Below are positions 33,821-42,381 of a DNA stretch of 64,000 bases, piece after piece. Below the pieces are notes generated by a model. The model made no database searches. It worked only from the letters and a program-made list of their open reading frames with translations, and was not told where the DNA came from. Origin of the DNA: Catellatospora paridis (GTDB lineage: Bacteria; Actinomycetota; Actinomycetes; Mycobacteriales; Micromonosporaceae); contig NZ_ML769314.1 in NCBI RefSeq assembly GCF_009720365.1, forward strand, positions 363,264 to 427,263, written 5' to 3'. The translations under genes were made by a program, and so were the position numbers. Numbering within the stretch: position 1 is the first letter of the stretch; every line of letters begins with the position of its first letter.

Positions 33821-34798
33821 ATGAAGATGGCATTCGTCGGCAAGGGCGGCAGTGGTAAGACCACCCTCGCGGCGCTGGTGGCCAGGCATCTCGCGGCGGC
33901 GGCGACACCCGCGGCCCTGCTGGCCATCGACGCGGACATCAACCAGCACCTGGCCGCCGCGCTCGGGATCAGCGAGGACGAGGCCGTCCTGCTCCCGTCG
34001 CTGGGCGACCACCTAGACAAGATCAAGGACTACCTGCGGGGCGAGAATCCGCGGATCTCCTCGGCCGCCGCGATGGTCAAGACCACGCCACCCGGTCAGG
34101 GCTCCCGCCTGCTGCGGGTCGACGAGCCCAACCCGATCTACGACGCGCTGGTGCGCCGGGTGGGCGGGGTGCGGCTGGCGGTGACCGGGCCGTTCGCCAC
34201 CGAGGACCTGGGCGTGGCCTGCTACCACTCCAAGGTCGGCGCGGTCGAGCTGCTGCTCAACCACCTGGTCGACGGGCCGGGGGAGTACGTCGTGGTGGAC
34301 ATGACGGCGGGCGCGGACAGCTTCGCCTCCGGCCTGTTCACCCGGTTCGACGCGACCTTCCTGGTGTGCGAGCCGACCCTGCGCAGCGTCGGGGTGTACC
34401 GGCAGTACATCGGCTACGCCCGCGACTTCGGGGTGCGGGTGCACGTGATCGGCAACAAGATCGACGACGAGTCGGACGTGGCGTTCCTGCGCGAGCACGT
34501 CGGCGACGACCTGCTCACCTGGATCAGCCGGTCCGGCTTCGTGCGCGCCGCCGAGCGCGGCGCACCGCAGCCGATCAGCGAGCTGGAGGCGGCCAACCGC
34601 GCCGCGCTGAACATGATCCGCACCACGGTCGACGGCGTCGTCAAGGACTGGCCGCGCTACACCGCGCAGGCCGTCGAGTTCCACCTGCGCAATGCGCAGG
34701 CCTGGGGCAACGCCCGCAGCGGTGAGGACCTCGCCGCCCAGGTCGACCCCGCTTTCGTGCTCGGGCCGCAGCGGCTCGAGCTGGCCCGACACCACTGA
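33821..34798 (+). CDS. CooC-like metal-centre maturation ATPase (MinD/ParA superfamily)
   Basis: Predicted 325-aa cytoplasmic P-loop ATPase. The deviant Walker A is 'GKGGSGKTTL' (residues 7-16) with the signature Lys of SIMIBI/MinD proteins. Switch I Asp lies in 'LLAIDADINQHLAAAL', and Walker B-like 'YVVVDMTAGADSF' follows. CooC inserts nickel into carbon monoxide dehydrogenase, and relatives serve other metalloenzymes. No CODH gene is visible here, so the client is unknown. ATG 33821 is 9 nt after a Fur/Zur-type box. The gene is followed after 36 nt by a small conserved protein and then by an LLM oxidoreductase, probably one metal-responsive unit. Confidence 0.85.
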   Translation: MKMAFVGKGGSGKTTLAALVARHLAAAATPAALLAIDADINQHLAAALGISEDEAVLLPSLGDHLDKIKDYLRGENPRISSAAAMVKTTPPGQGSRLLRVDEPNPIYDALVRRVGGVRLAVTGPFATEDLGVACYHSKVGAVELLLNHLVDGPGEYVVVDMTAGADSFASGLFTRFDATFLVCEPTLRSVGVYRQYIGYARDFGVRVHVIGNKIDDESDVAFLREHVGDDLLTWISRSGFVRAAERGAPQPISELEAANRAALNMIRTTVDGVVKDWPRYTAQAVEFHLRNAQAWGNARSGEDLAAQVDPAFVLGPQRLELARHH

Positions 34799-34834
34799 CG
34801 GCGACCGCCGTCCCCACCGAGAAGGAGAACAACC

Positions 34835-35230
34835 ATGTCCCTTGACGTCCCCGTGGCGCTGCTGGAGCGCGCCGAGGCCGGGCAGGTCGACGACGCCGAG
34901 TTCGTCGACTGCGTGCGCCAGTCGCTGCCGTACGCCTGGACCGTGGTCAGCGCCGCGGCCGAGCGGCTGGCAGACGCGCCCGGCGCGGAGTTCGGCGAGC
35001 ACGGCACGCCGCCGCCGAGCGAGGCCGAGCGCGGCGAGCTGCTGCGCGCGCTGGCCAGCGACGCGATCCGCGGTGGCCTGGAGCGCCACTTCGGCATCAA
35101 GCTCGCCTTCCAGAACTGCCACCGCGTCGCCGCGTTCGCCCTGTCCGCCGTCGGCGGCGACACCTACCAGGAGTTCATCTCCCCGGTGGCCCAACTCCGC
35201 AACCAGTCGCCCGAACTCCGCGACTGCTGA
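34835..35230 (+). CDS. Conserved actinobacterial protein (SCO5389-like)
   Basis: Predicted 131-aa soluble protein. It has the recognisable pattern 'ALLERAEAGQVDDAEFVDCVRQSLPYAW' at the start, 'LLRALASDAIRGGLERHFG' in the middle, 'LAFQNCHRVAAFAL', and 'SPELRDC' at the end. From memory this resembles the short actinobacterial family labelled SCO5389; no biochemical role is known. The conserved cysteines (near residues 27, 94 and the last residue) with the NCHRV motif could bind metal. ATG 34835 has a strong AGAAGGAGAA site. It lies just after the CooC-like ATPase, probably cotranscribed. Confidence 0.8.
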   Translation: MSLDVPVALLERAEAGQVDDAEFVDCVRQSLPYAWTVVSAAAERLADAPGAEFGEHGTPPPSEAERGELLRALASDAIRGGLERHFGIKLAFQNCHRVAAFALSAVGGDTYQEFISPVAQLRNQSPELRDC

Positions 35231-35238
35231 GAAGTAAG

Positions 35239-35314
35239 GAAGGGCGCCTTCGCCAGCTCGCGGAGCGTGCCGAGCAGCAGCTCGACACGCTCCGCGTGGC
35301 AGAAGGCGCCCTTC
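35239..35314. repeat. Nested three-stem dyad, terminator-like
   Basis: GAAGGGCGCCTTC (35239-35251) pairs with 35302-35314; CGCGGAGCGTG (35259-35269) pairs with 35286-35296; CGAG/CTCG close an inner loop. Each outer arm is itself a near-palindrome, so the region can also fold as two side hairpins. It lies between the SCO5389-like gene and the LLM gene. It is the GC variant of the GGGCACCTTCT family. Confidence 0.65.
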
Positions 35315-35368
35315 TCGACGCACGAGCACCGCCGAGCAGGGCGGATCCGGACCGCACACGGGAGCACC

Positions 35369-36382
35369 ATGGACATCTTCCTGACCAGCGCCTTCGGCCC
35401 GGCCGTGGCGGTGGCCCACGCGCGCGAGGCGGAGCGGGCCGGCATCCGCGGGGTATGGCTGGCCGAACACCACTTCGTCGAGTACGGGCAGTGCCCGTCG
35501 GCGACCGTGCTCGCCGGGCACATCCTGGCCGGCACCCGGCGCATCACCGTCGGCACCGCGGCGTGCGTGCTCGGCTCGCGGCACCCGATCGCGCTCGGCG
35601 AGGAGGCGGCACTGCTGCACGCGCTGGCCGGCGACCGGTTCCAGCTCGGGGTGGCCCGCGGCGGCCCGTGGCAGGAGATCGAGGTGCTCGGGCGCGGGCT
35701 GGACCACTACCGCCGGGGCTTCGCCGAGTCGCTGGCGGTGCTGCTGCGCTGGCTGTCCGGCGCGCCCGAGGCACAGGCCCGCGGGGAGTTCCACCGTTTC
35801 GGGCCGCTGACCGTGGTGCCGAGACCCGCGACGCCGGTGTCGGTGCGGGTCGCGGTGACCTCGGGCGAGACCGCGGAACTGGCCGGGCGGCACGGCCTGC
35901 CCCTGCTGCTCGGCGTGCACGCCGACGACGCCGAGGTGGCGGCGCTGGTGGACCGCTGGGCGCAGGCCGCCCACGCCCACGGGCACGACCCGGCCACCGC
36001 CGACCACGCGCGCGTCCGGCTGGCCTACCCCTGCGCGAGCCGGGCCGACGGCGAGCGCGAGCTGCGCGAGAACCTGCCGCGCTGGCTCGCCGGCATCCGC
36101 GCCGCGGTCCCGGTCGGCGGCGCGCCCCCGGCCCGTGACCTCGACGCCCACGTCGATCACCTGCTGCGCGTCCAGCCGGTCGGCCCGCCCGGCGAGGTCG
36201 CCGCCGCGCTGGCGCACAGCGCCGACACCACGGGGGTACGCCGCCAGCTGTGCATGGTCGAGGCGGCCGGCTCGCCCGAGGCGACCTCGGATCTCATCGC
36301 GGCACTGGCGGCGCTGCCGACGGCCTGGCCGGTCGGGCAGGCACCGGACAGGGCCCGGGATGCGGCCCTCGCGAGCTCCTGA
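35369..36382 (+). CDS. LLM class flavin-dependent oxidoreductase
   Basis: Predicted 337-aa bacterial-luciferase-like monooxygenase (TIM barrel using FMN or F420). It shows the family N-terminus 'MDIFLTSAFGPAVAVAHARE', the early His pair 'WLAEHHFVEYG', the strand 'RITVGTAACVLGSRHPI', and 'FQLGVARGGPWQE'. Oxygen-dependent oxidation of an aldehyde, sulfonate or natural product is the family expectation; the substrate is unknown. ATG 35369 follows a GGGAG site. A nested stem-loop separates it from the metal-box genes, so it may be partly independent of them. No flavin reductase is adjacent. Confidence 0.88.
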   Translation: MDIFLTSAFGPAVAVAHAREAERAGIRGVWLAEHHFVEYGQCPSATVLAGHILAGTRRITVGTAACVLGSRHPIALGEEAALLHALAGDRFQLGVARGGPWQEIEVLGRGLDHYRRGFAESLAVLLRWLSGAPEAQARGEFHRFGPLTVVPRPATPVSVRVAVTSGETAELAGRHGLPLLLGVHADDAEVAALVDRWAQAAHAHGHDPATADHARVRLAYPCASRADGERELRENLPRWLAGIRAAVPVGGAPPARDLDAHVDHLLRVQPVGPPGEVAAALAHSADTTGVRRQLCMVEAAGSPEATSDLIAALAALPTAWPVGQAPDRARDAALASS

Positions 36383-36609
36383 GCCCCGTCCGGCCGGGCT
36401 GGTCGATCGACAGACCGCGGTGGCCAGCGGGCCGGCCGTCACCCCGGCGAGGCGCGGGTGTCGAGCGGCCGGTCAGCCGGCCCGGACCGCGATGACGCCA
36501 TAGCGGGGCGCGGCAATGTGTGTTTCGTGGACATGTCGAGGGTGTTGCGGCAGACCGTAGCGTGCGGCTCCACAGGGGAGTGACACGGATCACTATCGAG
36601 GAGCCCGCC

Positions 36610-38286
36610 ATGCCCAGACTCACCGCCCCGCGGTTGCTCCGCGCGGCGTTCGCCGTCCTGACCGGACTCGCCGGGGTGGCCGTCGCCGCGGCCCCCGCCC
36701 AGGCCGCGACGCTGACGCAGGTCAGCTCGTTCGGCAGCAACCCCGGCAACCTGGCCATGTACAGCTACCGCCCGGACAGCCTGCCCGCCGGGCGGCCCGT
36801 CGTGGTGCTGCTGCACGGCTGCACCCAGAACGCCACCGGGTACTTCACCAACTCCGGCTGGCGCAAGTACGCCGACCTGTGGGGCTTCAGCCTCATCGTG
36901 GCCGAGCAGAAGTCGGCCAACAACTCGCTGAGCTGCTTCAACTGGTTCCAGGCCGGCGACATCGCGCGGGGAGCCGGCGAGGCGCTGTCGGTCAAGCAGA
37001 TGGTCGACCACGCGGTCGCCAACCTGGGCGCGGACGCGGGCCGCGTCTACGTCTCCGGCCTGTCCGCGGGCGGCGCGATGAGCGCGGTGATGCTGGCGAC
37101 CTACCCGGACGTGTTCAAGGCCGGCTCGGTCGTCGCGGGTATCCCGTACAACTGCGGCACCGTCTGCCAGTCCGCCGCCCAGAGCAAGACCCCGCAGCAG
37201 TGGGGCAACCTGGTCCGCAGCGCCTACAGCGGCTACGCCGGCCCGTGGCCCAGGGTGGCGATCTGGCAGGGGCAGTCGGACTCGACGGTGGTGCCCGCCA
37301 ACGGCACCGAACTGATGACCCAGTGGACCAACGTGCACGGCGCCACGCAGACCCCCACCGGCACGACGAGCCTGCCCGCGGGCACCACGCTGGAGACCTA
37401 CGGCAGCGACGTGGTGCGGCTCTACAAGGTCGCGGGCATGGGCCACGGGACCCCGGTCGACCCGGGCAGCGGCCCGGACCAGTGCGGCACCGCGACCTCC
37501 TACTTCCTCGACACCATCTGCTCGGCGTACCGCGACGCGGTGTACTTCGGCCTCGACAACACCGCGACCACGCCACCGGGTGCGCCCACCGGGCTGGCCG
37601 TCACCGGCACCACGAACGTCAGCGTCGGCCTGTCCTGGGCGGCGGTCTCCGGTGCGACCGGCTATAACGTCTACCGCGGCGGCACGAAGGTGACCGCGTC
37701 CCCGGTGACCGGGACGTCCTACACCGACACCGGTCTGACCGCGTCGACGACGTACAGCTACACGGTCCGCGCCGTCAACGCGGCCGGGGAGGGCCCCGCG
37801 TCCGGTGCGGTCTCGGCGACGACCTCGGCCACCCCGCCGCCCGGCCCCGCCGCCCCCACCGGGCTGGCCGTCACCTCGGTCAGCGACACCAGCGTGTCGC
37901 TGTCCTGGACGGCGGTCTCCGGCGCGACCGGCTACCACGTGTACCGCGGCGGCGCGAAGGTCACCGCGTCCCCGGTCACCGCGACCGCGTACACCAACAC
38001 CGGCCTGGCCGCGTCCACGACCTACAGCTACACGGTCAGCGCGGTGAACTCCGCCGGCGTCGAAGGCGGCCAGTCGGCGGCCGTCCCCGCGACCACGGCC
38101 GCCACCGCGGCCTGCTTCACCGCCAGCAACTACGCCCAGGTCGCGGCGGGTCGGGCATACCACTCGCTCGGCTACACCTACGCCAACGGCTCGAACCAGA
38201 ACATGGGCCTCTACAACACCTTCTACACCCACACCCTCAAGCAGACCGCCCCCAACTACTACGTCATAGCCGACGGCCAGTGCTGA
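36610..38286 (+). CDS. Secreted PHB-depolymerase-family esterase with two FnIII domains
   Basis: Predicted 558-aa extracellular serine esterase. A signal peptide (residues 1-33, MPRLTAPRLLRAAFAVLTGL to AQA-AT) precedes an esterase domain of ~285 residues. The oxyanion motif 'VVLLHGCTQNA' is near 66, the nucleophile elbow 'SGLSAGGAMS' has Ser152, Asp lies in 'WQGQSDSTVVPANG', and His in 'VAGMGHGTPVDP'. Two fibronectin type III domains start near residues 323 and 414. A ~59-residue C-terminal domain with two cysteines (AACFTASNYAQ to ADGQC) is probably a substrate-binding module. It would degrade polyhydroxyalkanoate or acetylated carbohydrate. ATG 36610 follows an AGGAG site. A long hairpin follows the stop. 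Confidence 0.92.
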   Translation: MPRLTAPRLLRAAFAVLTGLAGVAVAAAPAQAATLTQVSSFGSNPGNLAMYSYRPDSLPAGRPVVVLLHGCTQNATGYFTNSGWRKYADLWGFSLIVAEQKSANNSLSCFNWFQAGDIARGAGEALSVKQMVDHAVANLGADAGRVYVSGLSAGGAMSAVMLATYPDVFKAGSVVAGIPYNCGTVCQSAAQSKTPQQWGNLVRSAYSGYAGPWPRVAIWQGQSDSTVVPANGTELMTQWTNVHGATQTPTGTTSLPAGTTLETYGSDVVRLYKVAGMGHGTPVDPGSGPDQCGTATSYFLDTICSAYRDAVYFGLDNTATTPPGAPTGLAVTGTTNVSVGLSWAAVSGATGYNVYRGGTKVTASPVTGTSYTDTGLTASTTYSYTVRAVNAAGEGPASGAVSATTSATPPPGPAAPTGLAVTSVSDTSVSLSWTAVSGATGYHVYRGGAKVTASPVTATAYTNTGLAASTTYSYTVSAVNSAGVEGGQSAAVPATTAATAACFTASNYAQVAAGRAYHSLGYTYANGSNQNMGLYNTFYTHTLKQTAPNYYVIADGQC

Positions 38287-38318
38287 CGTCCTGAGCGTCC
38301 CCCGCCCGTCTCCAATAG

Positions 38319-38375
38319 ACGTTGGCCTATCCAGGTGAGTTTTTCGCGATCGTTCTCATCCGGATAGGCCAACGT
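38319..38375. terminator. Stem-loop between convergent esterase and epimerase genes
   Basis: ACGTTGGCCTATCC (38319-38332) pairs perfectly with 38362-38375; GAG/CTC pairs inside, and the loop contains TTTTT. It lies between convergent genes and can end both transcripts. Confidence 0.7.
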
Positions 38376-38395
38376 TTATGTAAAGCGCTGCCTGG

Positions 38396-39286
38396 CTACG
38401 CCGGGATGGGGTCGGTGAGGGCGGCGTGCAGGGCCTGGGTGACGGTGCGGTGGCGGAACGGGAAGCCGGCCGCGGTCAGGGCGCCGGGCATGGCGCGCAG
38501 GCTGCGGTATGCCTCGTTGCCGAACTCGCCGTAGAGGATCTTGAGGGCGGCCTTGGGGATCGGCATCACCGTGGGCCGGTGCAGCTCGGCGCCGAACGCC
38601 TTGGTGAACTGGGCGTTGGTCACCGGTGCGGGGCCGACCATGTTCACCGGGCCCTCGACCTGGTCGTTGTCCAGGATGAACTGCGTCGCGGCCAGCCAGT
38701 CGAACAGCGAGATCCACGGCACCCACTGCCGTCCGTTGCCCAGCCGGCCGCCGATGCCCATCTTGAACGGCACCAGCTGCGCCTTGAGGAAGCCGCCGTC
38801 GCGGTGCAGCGGGTAGCCGGTGCGCAGCAGCGACACCCGGGCCCCTGCGGCCGCGGCGGGCGAGGTCGCGTGCTCCCAGTGCCGGGAGATCCCGGCCAGG
38901 AAGTCGTCCCCGGACGGGGACAGCTCGGTCACCTCGCGGTCGCCGGTGTCGCCGTAGTAGCCCACCCCGGAGGCGTTGACCAGGATCGGAACGCGCTGTG
39001 CGGCGACCGCGCGAGCCAGCGTCGCGGTCGGCACCACCCGGCTGGACAGGATCAGCGCCTGGTATTCGTCGGTCCAGCGGCGGTCGCTCACGCCGACCCC
39101 GCACAGGTTCACCACCGCGTCGGTGCCCTCGGGCAGCCGGATCGGCTCGGCCGGGTCCCACTGCCGCTCCGAGGCGTCCGCCGCGGGACGGCGTACCAGC
39201 TGGACGACCTCGTGACCCGATGAGCGCAGGGTCGACACCAGGGGTTGGCCCAGGAAGCCCGAGGCTCCGGCCACGACGATCCGCAT
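38396..39286 (-). CDS. TIGR01777 family NAD-dependent epimerase
   Basis: Predicted 296-aa short-chain dehydrogenase-like protein of the YfcH/TIGR01777 group. The dinucleotide loop is 'VVAGASGFLGQPL' near residue 4, with Arg33 after strand 2. The family marks 'VVNLCGVGVSDRRWTD', 'NASGVGYYGDTGDREVTE' and 'GPVNMVGPAPVTNAQFTKAF' are clear. No substrate is established for the family, although it occurs near heme and cell-division genes. ATG 39286. It converges with the esterase gene and is followed upstream by a decayed M48 gene on the same strand. Confidence 0.92.
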   Translation of the reverse strand: MRIVVAGASGFLGQPLVSTLRSSGHEVVQLVRRPAADASERQWDPAEPIRLPEGTDAVVNLCGVGVSDRRWTDEYQALILSSRVVPTATLARAVAAQRVPILVNASGVGYYGDTGDREVTELSPSGDDFLAGISRHWEHATSPAAAAGARVSLLRTGYPLHRDGGFLKAQLVPFKMGIGGRLGNGRQWVPWISLFDWLAATQFILDNDQVEGPVNMVGPAPVTNAQFTKAFGAELHRPTVMPIPKAALKILYGEFGNEAYRSLRAMPGALTAAGFPFRHRTVTQALHAALTDPIPA

Positions 39287-39316
39287 ACGACAATCATGCC
39301 CGATCGCGGCGCGGGC

Positions 39317-40030
39317 TCAGCGTGCCGACACCGCCTGACGCAGTTCCTCGAAGCGGCTCGCCAGCTCCGCGTCCATGCGGGCGTTCTGTTCGGCGGTCAG
39401 CTCGACGAGCGCGGCCTGCGGTGGTCGGCCCGGTGCGCCTCGAGCATCCGTGCCCGCAGGCCGCTCGGCGGGTGCGAGGCGAACAGCGAGGCCTCCTCGC
39501 GCACCGACAGCTGGCGCAGCCGTCCGCGCCGCGGTGCGGCCTGCTCCCGTAGGTGCTCGGCGCTCGACAGCCACACCGCCGGGCCCGCGCCCATCCGGGC
39601 CGACCGGCCCAGCGGTTCCAGCACCCCGGAAGCGCGGGCGCAGGCCGTACGACAGCGCCAGGCACAGCACGCCGATCATCAGCCAGCCGTTGACCTCGGT
39701 CAGCACCAGCCGGACACCGGTGAACAGCAGCAGCGCCCAGCCCGCCAGCAGGGCGGCCGACACCGCCTGCAACGCCAGCCAGGTCGCGCGGCGCGGGCGG
39801 TGCACCCCGTCCCGCGCCCAGACGGCGAAGTCGCGCATCGACCGGCGCAGCGCCCAGTCGAAGGTGAGCCGGTCGATCCAGCGCCAGCCCGGGCCACGAC
39901 GGCGAGGGTCGAACACGTCGAGGTTCCACTCGCACGACTCGCACCACGGCATCGCGTCGTGTTCGGACACCAGCGGCTGCCCGCACGCCCCGCAGGCCGT
40001 TCCCGGCGTCAGGTCAGATCGTCTCGGCAC
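39317..40030 (-). pseudogene. Decayed M48-type peptidase gene with lost catalytic core
   Basis: The readable N-terminus encodes a Cys4 zinc ribbon (Cys13, 16, 30, 33: 'CGACGQPL', 'WCESCEWNLD') and two membrane segments up to 'SYGLRPRF'. The frame then switches: the continuing homologous text 'VLEPLGRSARMGAGPAVWLS' to 'SLFASHPPSGLRARMLEAHR' lies one base out of frame, and 'QAALVELTAEQNARMDAELA' returns to the first frame, so two compensating frameshifts are needed. This C-terminal text ('LRQLSVREEASLFASHPPSGLRAR') is that of zinc-ribbon M48 peptidases, but the intervening ~300 residues with HExxH are missing. A deletion plus frameshifts therefore destroyed the gene. The frameshifts alone could be sequencing errors; the missing core is not. 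Confidence 0.72.
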
Positions 40031-40130
40031 CGGCGCATTCTGCCCCGAGCGGGCCGCTCTCGCTGCCCCGTGCGCGCGACCGGACCAGCAGACCTTGACG
40101 GTCTGTGGTTCGCCCCGGCAGCCGGAACTG

Positions 40131-41645
40131 TCAGGTGCGGCGGCGACGGTACAGGTGGGCGGTGAGGAGGAGGGCGGAGAGTGCCGCTTGGATCGATGCC
40201 GCCAGGGCGGGGGCGGGGTCGGGGGTGGTCAGCGCCAGGAGCAGGGGGAGCAGGCCCGGCACGGCCACGTCCAGTCCGGACAGGCTCCAGGTCAGCCAGC
40301 CGAGCGGGATGCGGGAGCCGACCATCGGCATCACCACGGGCGTGGAGGCGTGGTCGATGTGGCCGCGGCGCGCCATCCGCAACGCGGCGAGGGCCGGCAC
40401 CCCGGCCGCGGCCGGGCCGAGCCAGCACCAACCCCCGCCCGGCAGTGCCCCGGCCAGCTCCAGCAGGCCCAGCGCGGCGGCGAGCCACGCCCCGGCCAGC
40501 ACGGCGGGCAGCACCAGCCGTGCCGCCTCCGCAGGCAGGCCGGCGACGCCGAACAGGCGGCGCAGGGCGGGACTGCCGGTCTCCCGGCGTACGCCGCCCG
40601 TGCCCGCGCTCGCCGCGGCCAGGCCGAGGACGAACACCGCAGCGGCGGACAGCAGCGGGCGGTCCGGCCACACCGTCGCCAGCAGGACGGGCACCAGCGT
40701 GCTCAGCGCAAGGGCGGCCAGGCGGCCCGGCCGGCGGCGCAGCCCGCGCCAGTCCAGCCAGGCGAGCACGAGCGGGCCGGGCCAGGCAGGCCACGGCCGC
40801 GACGGGGGCCGGCGCTCGCGCCAGTACGCGTTCTCCGCCACCCGGGACAGGAACGACGGCTCCAGCGCGACGACCGCGTCGCCCGCGGCGCTCAGCCGGG
40901 TCGCGGCCTCCAGCACCGGACCGGCGGGGAACGTCGCGAGGCTGCGCCATACCGCGGCAGCCGTCACCAGCGCGCAGAGCACACCGGCACCGGCCGCGGC
41001 GAGCGCCGCCGACAAGGGGACTGCAGCCGGCGGACGCACCGCGCTGCCGGCCGCGGCCACCGTCGCGCCGGTGAGCAGGGCGAGCGCCACAGTACCGCCC
41101 GCGATCCGGCGCAACCACGGCGCGGACCGCGCGGACCGCTGCACCAGTGCCGCAAAGCCCACGCCGGTCAGCGCGTACGAGCCGCCGCACACGACGGCCG
41201 CGGCCAGCCGCAGCGCACCGTGATCCGGGAAGCCGAGCAGCGACAGCGTCATGCCGCCGAGCACCACGCCGACGACCACCGCCGCCCCGGCGGCACGCAG
41301 CGTGGCGGGCGCGAGCACCGCGCGCCGGTCCAGCGGCGACATCAGCAGCCAGCGCGCGTCCCCGGGAGTGAGCAGCACCGGTCCCGCCACCGCGGCGACC
41401 TGCACCAGCGCGGCCAGGGCCGCCACCGCGAGCGCGACGCCGACCAGGGCGGTCGCCGGCGCGGTGGGCGGGAGCGGTGTCGACAGGTCGCTCAGCAGGC
41501 CCTGGAACGGGCCGAACAGCAGTGCGCCGCCGACGCCGACGCCGGCGAAGGGCAGGTACCGATCGGACCAGTGCAGCTCGGCGGGCCGCCGGCCGGGGGA
41601 GCGGATCGCGGCCCGGGCGGCGCGGGCCGTGGCGCCGTCGGTCAC
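40131..41645 (-). CDS. ABC transporter permease (DUF6297-like)
   Basis: Predicted 504-aa membrane protein with about 12 hydrophobic segments in two halves. The central cytoplasmic part 'ENAYWRERRPPSRPWPAWPG' with 'LDWRGLRRRPGRL' resembles actinobacterial permeases linked to a single ATPase. It is the membrane half of an export system with the ATPase encoded immediately upstream; the GTG start overlaps the ATPase stop (GTGA). The cargo is unknown. The protein is very Ala/Leu-rich, and the exact family name is from recollection. Confidence 0.8.
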   Translation of the reverse strand: MTDGATARAARAAIRSPGRRPAELHWSDRYLPFAGVGVGGALLFGPFQGLLSDLSTPLPPTAPATALVGVALAVAALAALVQVAAVAGPVLLTPGDARWLLMSPLDRRAVLAPATLRAAGAAVVVGVVLGGMTLSLLGFPDHGALRLAAAVVCGGSYALTGVGFAALVQRSARSAPWLRRIAGGTVALALLTGATVAAAGSAVRPPAAVPLSAALAAAGAGVLCALVTAAAVWRSLATFPAGPVLEAATRLSAAGDAVVALEPSFLSRVAENAYWRERRPPSRPWPAWPGPLVLAWLDWRGLRRRPGRLAALALSTLVPVLLATVWPDRPLLSAAAVFVLGLAAASAGTGGVRRETGSPALRRLFGVAGLPAEAARLVLPAVLAGAWLAAALGLLELAGALPGGGWCWLGPAAAGVPALAALRMARRGHIDHASTPVVMPMVGSRIPLGWLTWSLSGLDVAVPGLLPLLLALTTPDPAPALAASIQAALSALLLTAHLYRRRRT

Positions 41646-42286
41646 GCGGCCACCGGGCCGGGCTGGGTGAGCCGGCCGTCGCGCATGCGCAGGCTGGTCG
41701 CGTCCATCGCGTCGACCAGCGCGGCGTCGTGGGTGGCCAGCACGACCGTGCCACCGGCGTCGGCGTACGCCCGGATCATCCTTGCCAGGCGGTCGCGGAA
41801 CCCGGCGTCGAGCTTCTGCTCGGGCTCGTCGAGCAGGAGCAGGCGGCTGGGCCGGGCCATCGTCGCGGCGAGGGCAAGCCGCTGCCGTTGCCCGGACGAG
41901 AGTGTCAGCGGGCTCGCGTCGGCGCGCGAGGTCAGCTCGAAGTCGTCGAGCGTGCGGTCGACCGGAGCGGCCCCGCCGTGGGTCAGCGCGACCAGTTCGA
42001 GGTGCTCGCGCACGGTCAGGCCGGGATACCAGGCGGGCTCCTCGGCCAGCAGGCCGACCTCCCGCCAGAACGCGGGATCGGCGGCCGGGGCCGCACCCAG
42101 CACCTCCACCTCACCACCGCCGGGCCGGAGCAGGCCGCTCAGGCAGCGCAGCAGGGTGGACTTGCCGCAGCCGTTCACCCCCTGCACGGCCACGATCTGG
42201 CCGGGGTCGGCGGTGAGGTTCACGCGGTCCAGCACGGTGCCGCCACCGAGCTCCACCGACAGGTCACGGGTGACGACGACGGGCAC
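41642..42286 (-). CDS. ABC transporter ATP-binding protein
   Basis: Predicted 214-aa nucleotide-binding domain. Walker A is 'GVNGCGKST' (residues ~37-45), the Q-loop 'VGLLAEEPAWYPGL', the signature 'LSSGQRQRL', Walker B 'LLLLDEPEQ', and the H-loop 'VLATHDAAL'. GTG 42286 gives the standard strand-1 N-terminus (VPVVVTRDLSVELGGG); extension to 42328 adds 14 residues. It pairs with the adjacent permease, overlapping by four bases, as a two-gene exporter. The substrate is unknown. Confidence 0.9.
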   Translation of the reverse strand: MPVVVTRDLSVELGGGTVLDRVNLTADPGQIVAVQGVNGCGKSTLLRCLSGLLRPGGGEVEVLGAAPAADPAFWREVGLLAEEPAWYPGLTVREHLELVALTHGGAAPVDRTLDDFELTSRADASPLTLSSGQRQRLALAATMARPSRLLLLDEPEQKLDAGFRDRLARMIRAYADAGGTVVLATHDAALVDAMDATSLRMRDGRLTQPGPVAA

Positions 42287-42331
42287 CCCGCCACAGTAGC
42301 GATCCCGTCCAGCACGGGCTCGTCGCAAACG

Positions 42332-42365
42332 AGAGGGGCGGCCGGCTCACGCCGACCGCCCCTCT
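42332..42365 (-). terminator. Stem-loop terminator downstream of sucB
   Basis: AGAGGGGCGG (42332-42341) pairs with CCGCCCCTCT (42356-42365), extended inward by CCGGC/GCCGA with one mismatch, and an AC/T-rich loop. It lies 16 nt beyond the sucB stop on the minus strand and separates it from the exporter genes. Confidence 0.8.
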
Positions 42366-42381
42366 GCTAGTCAAACCCGGG

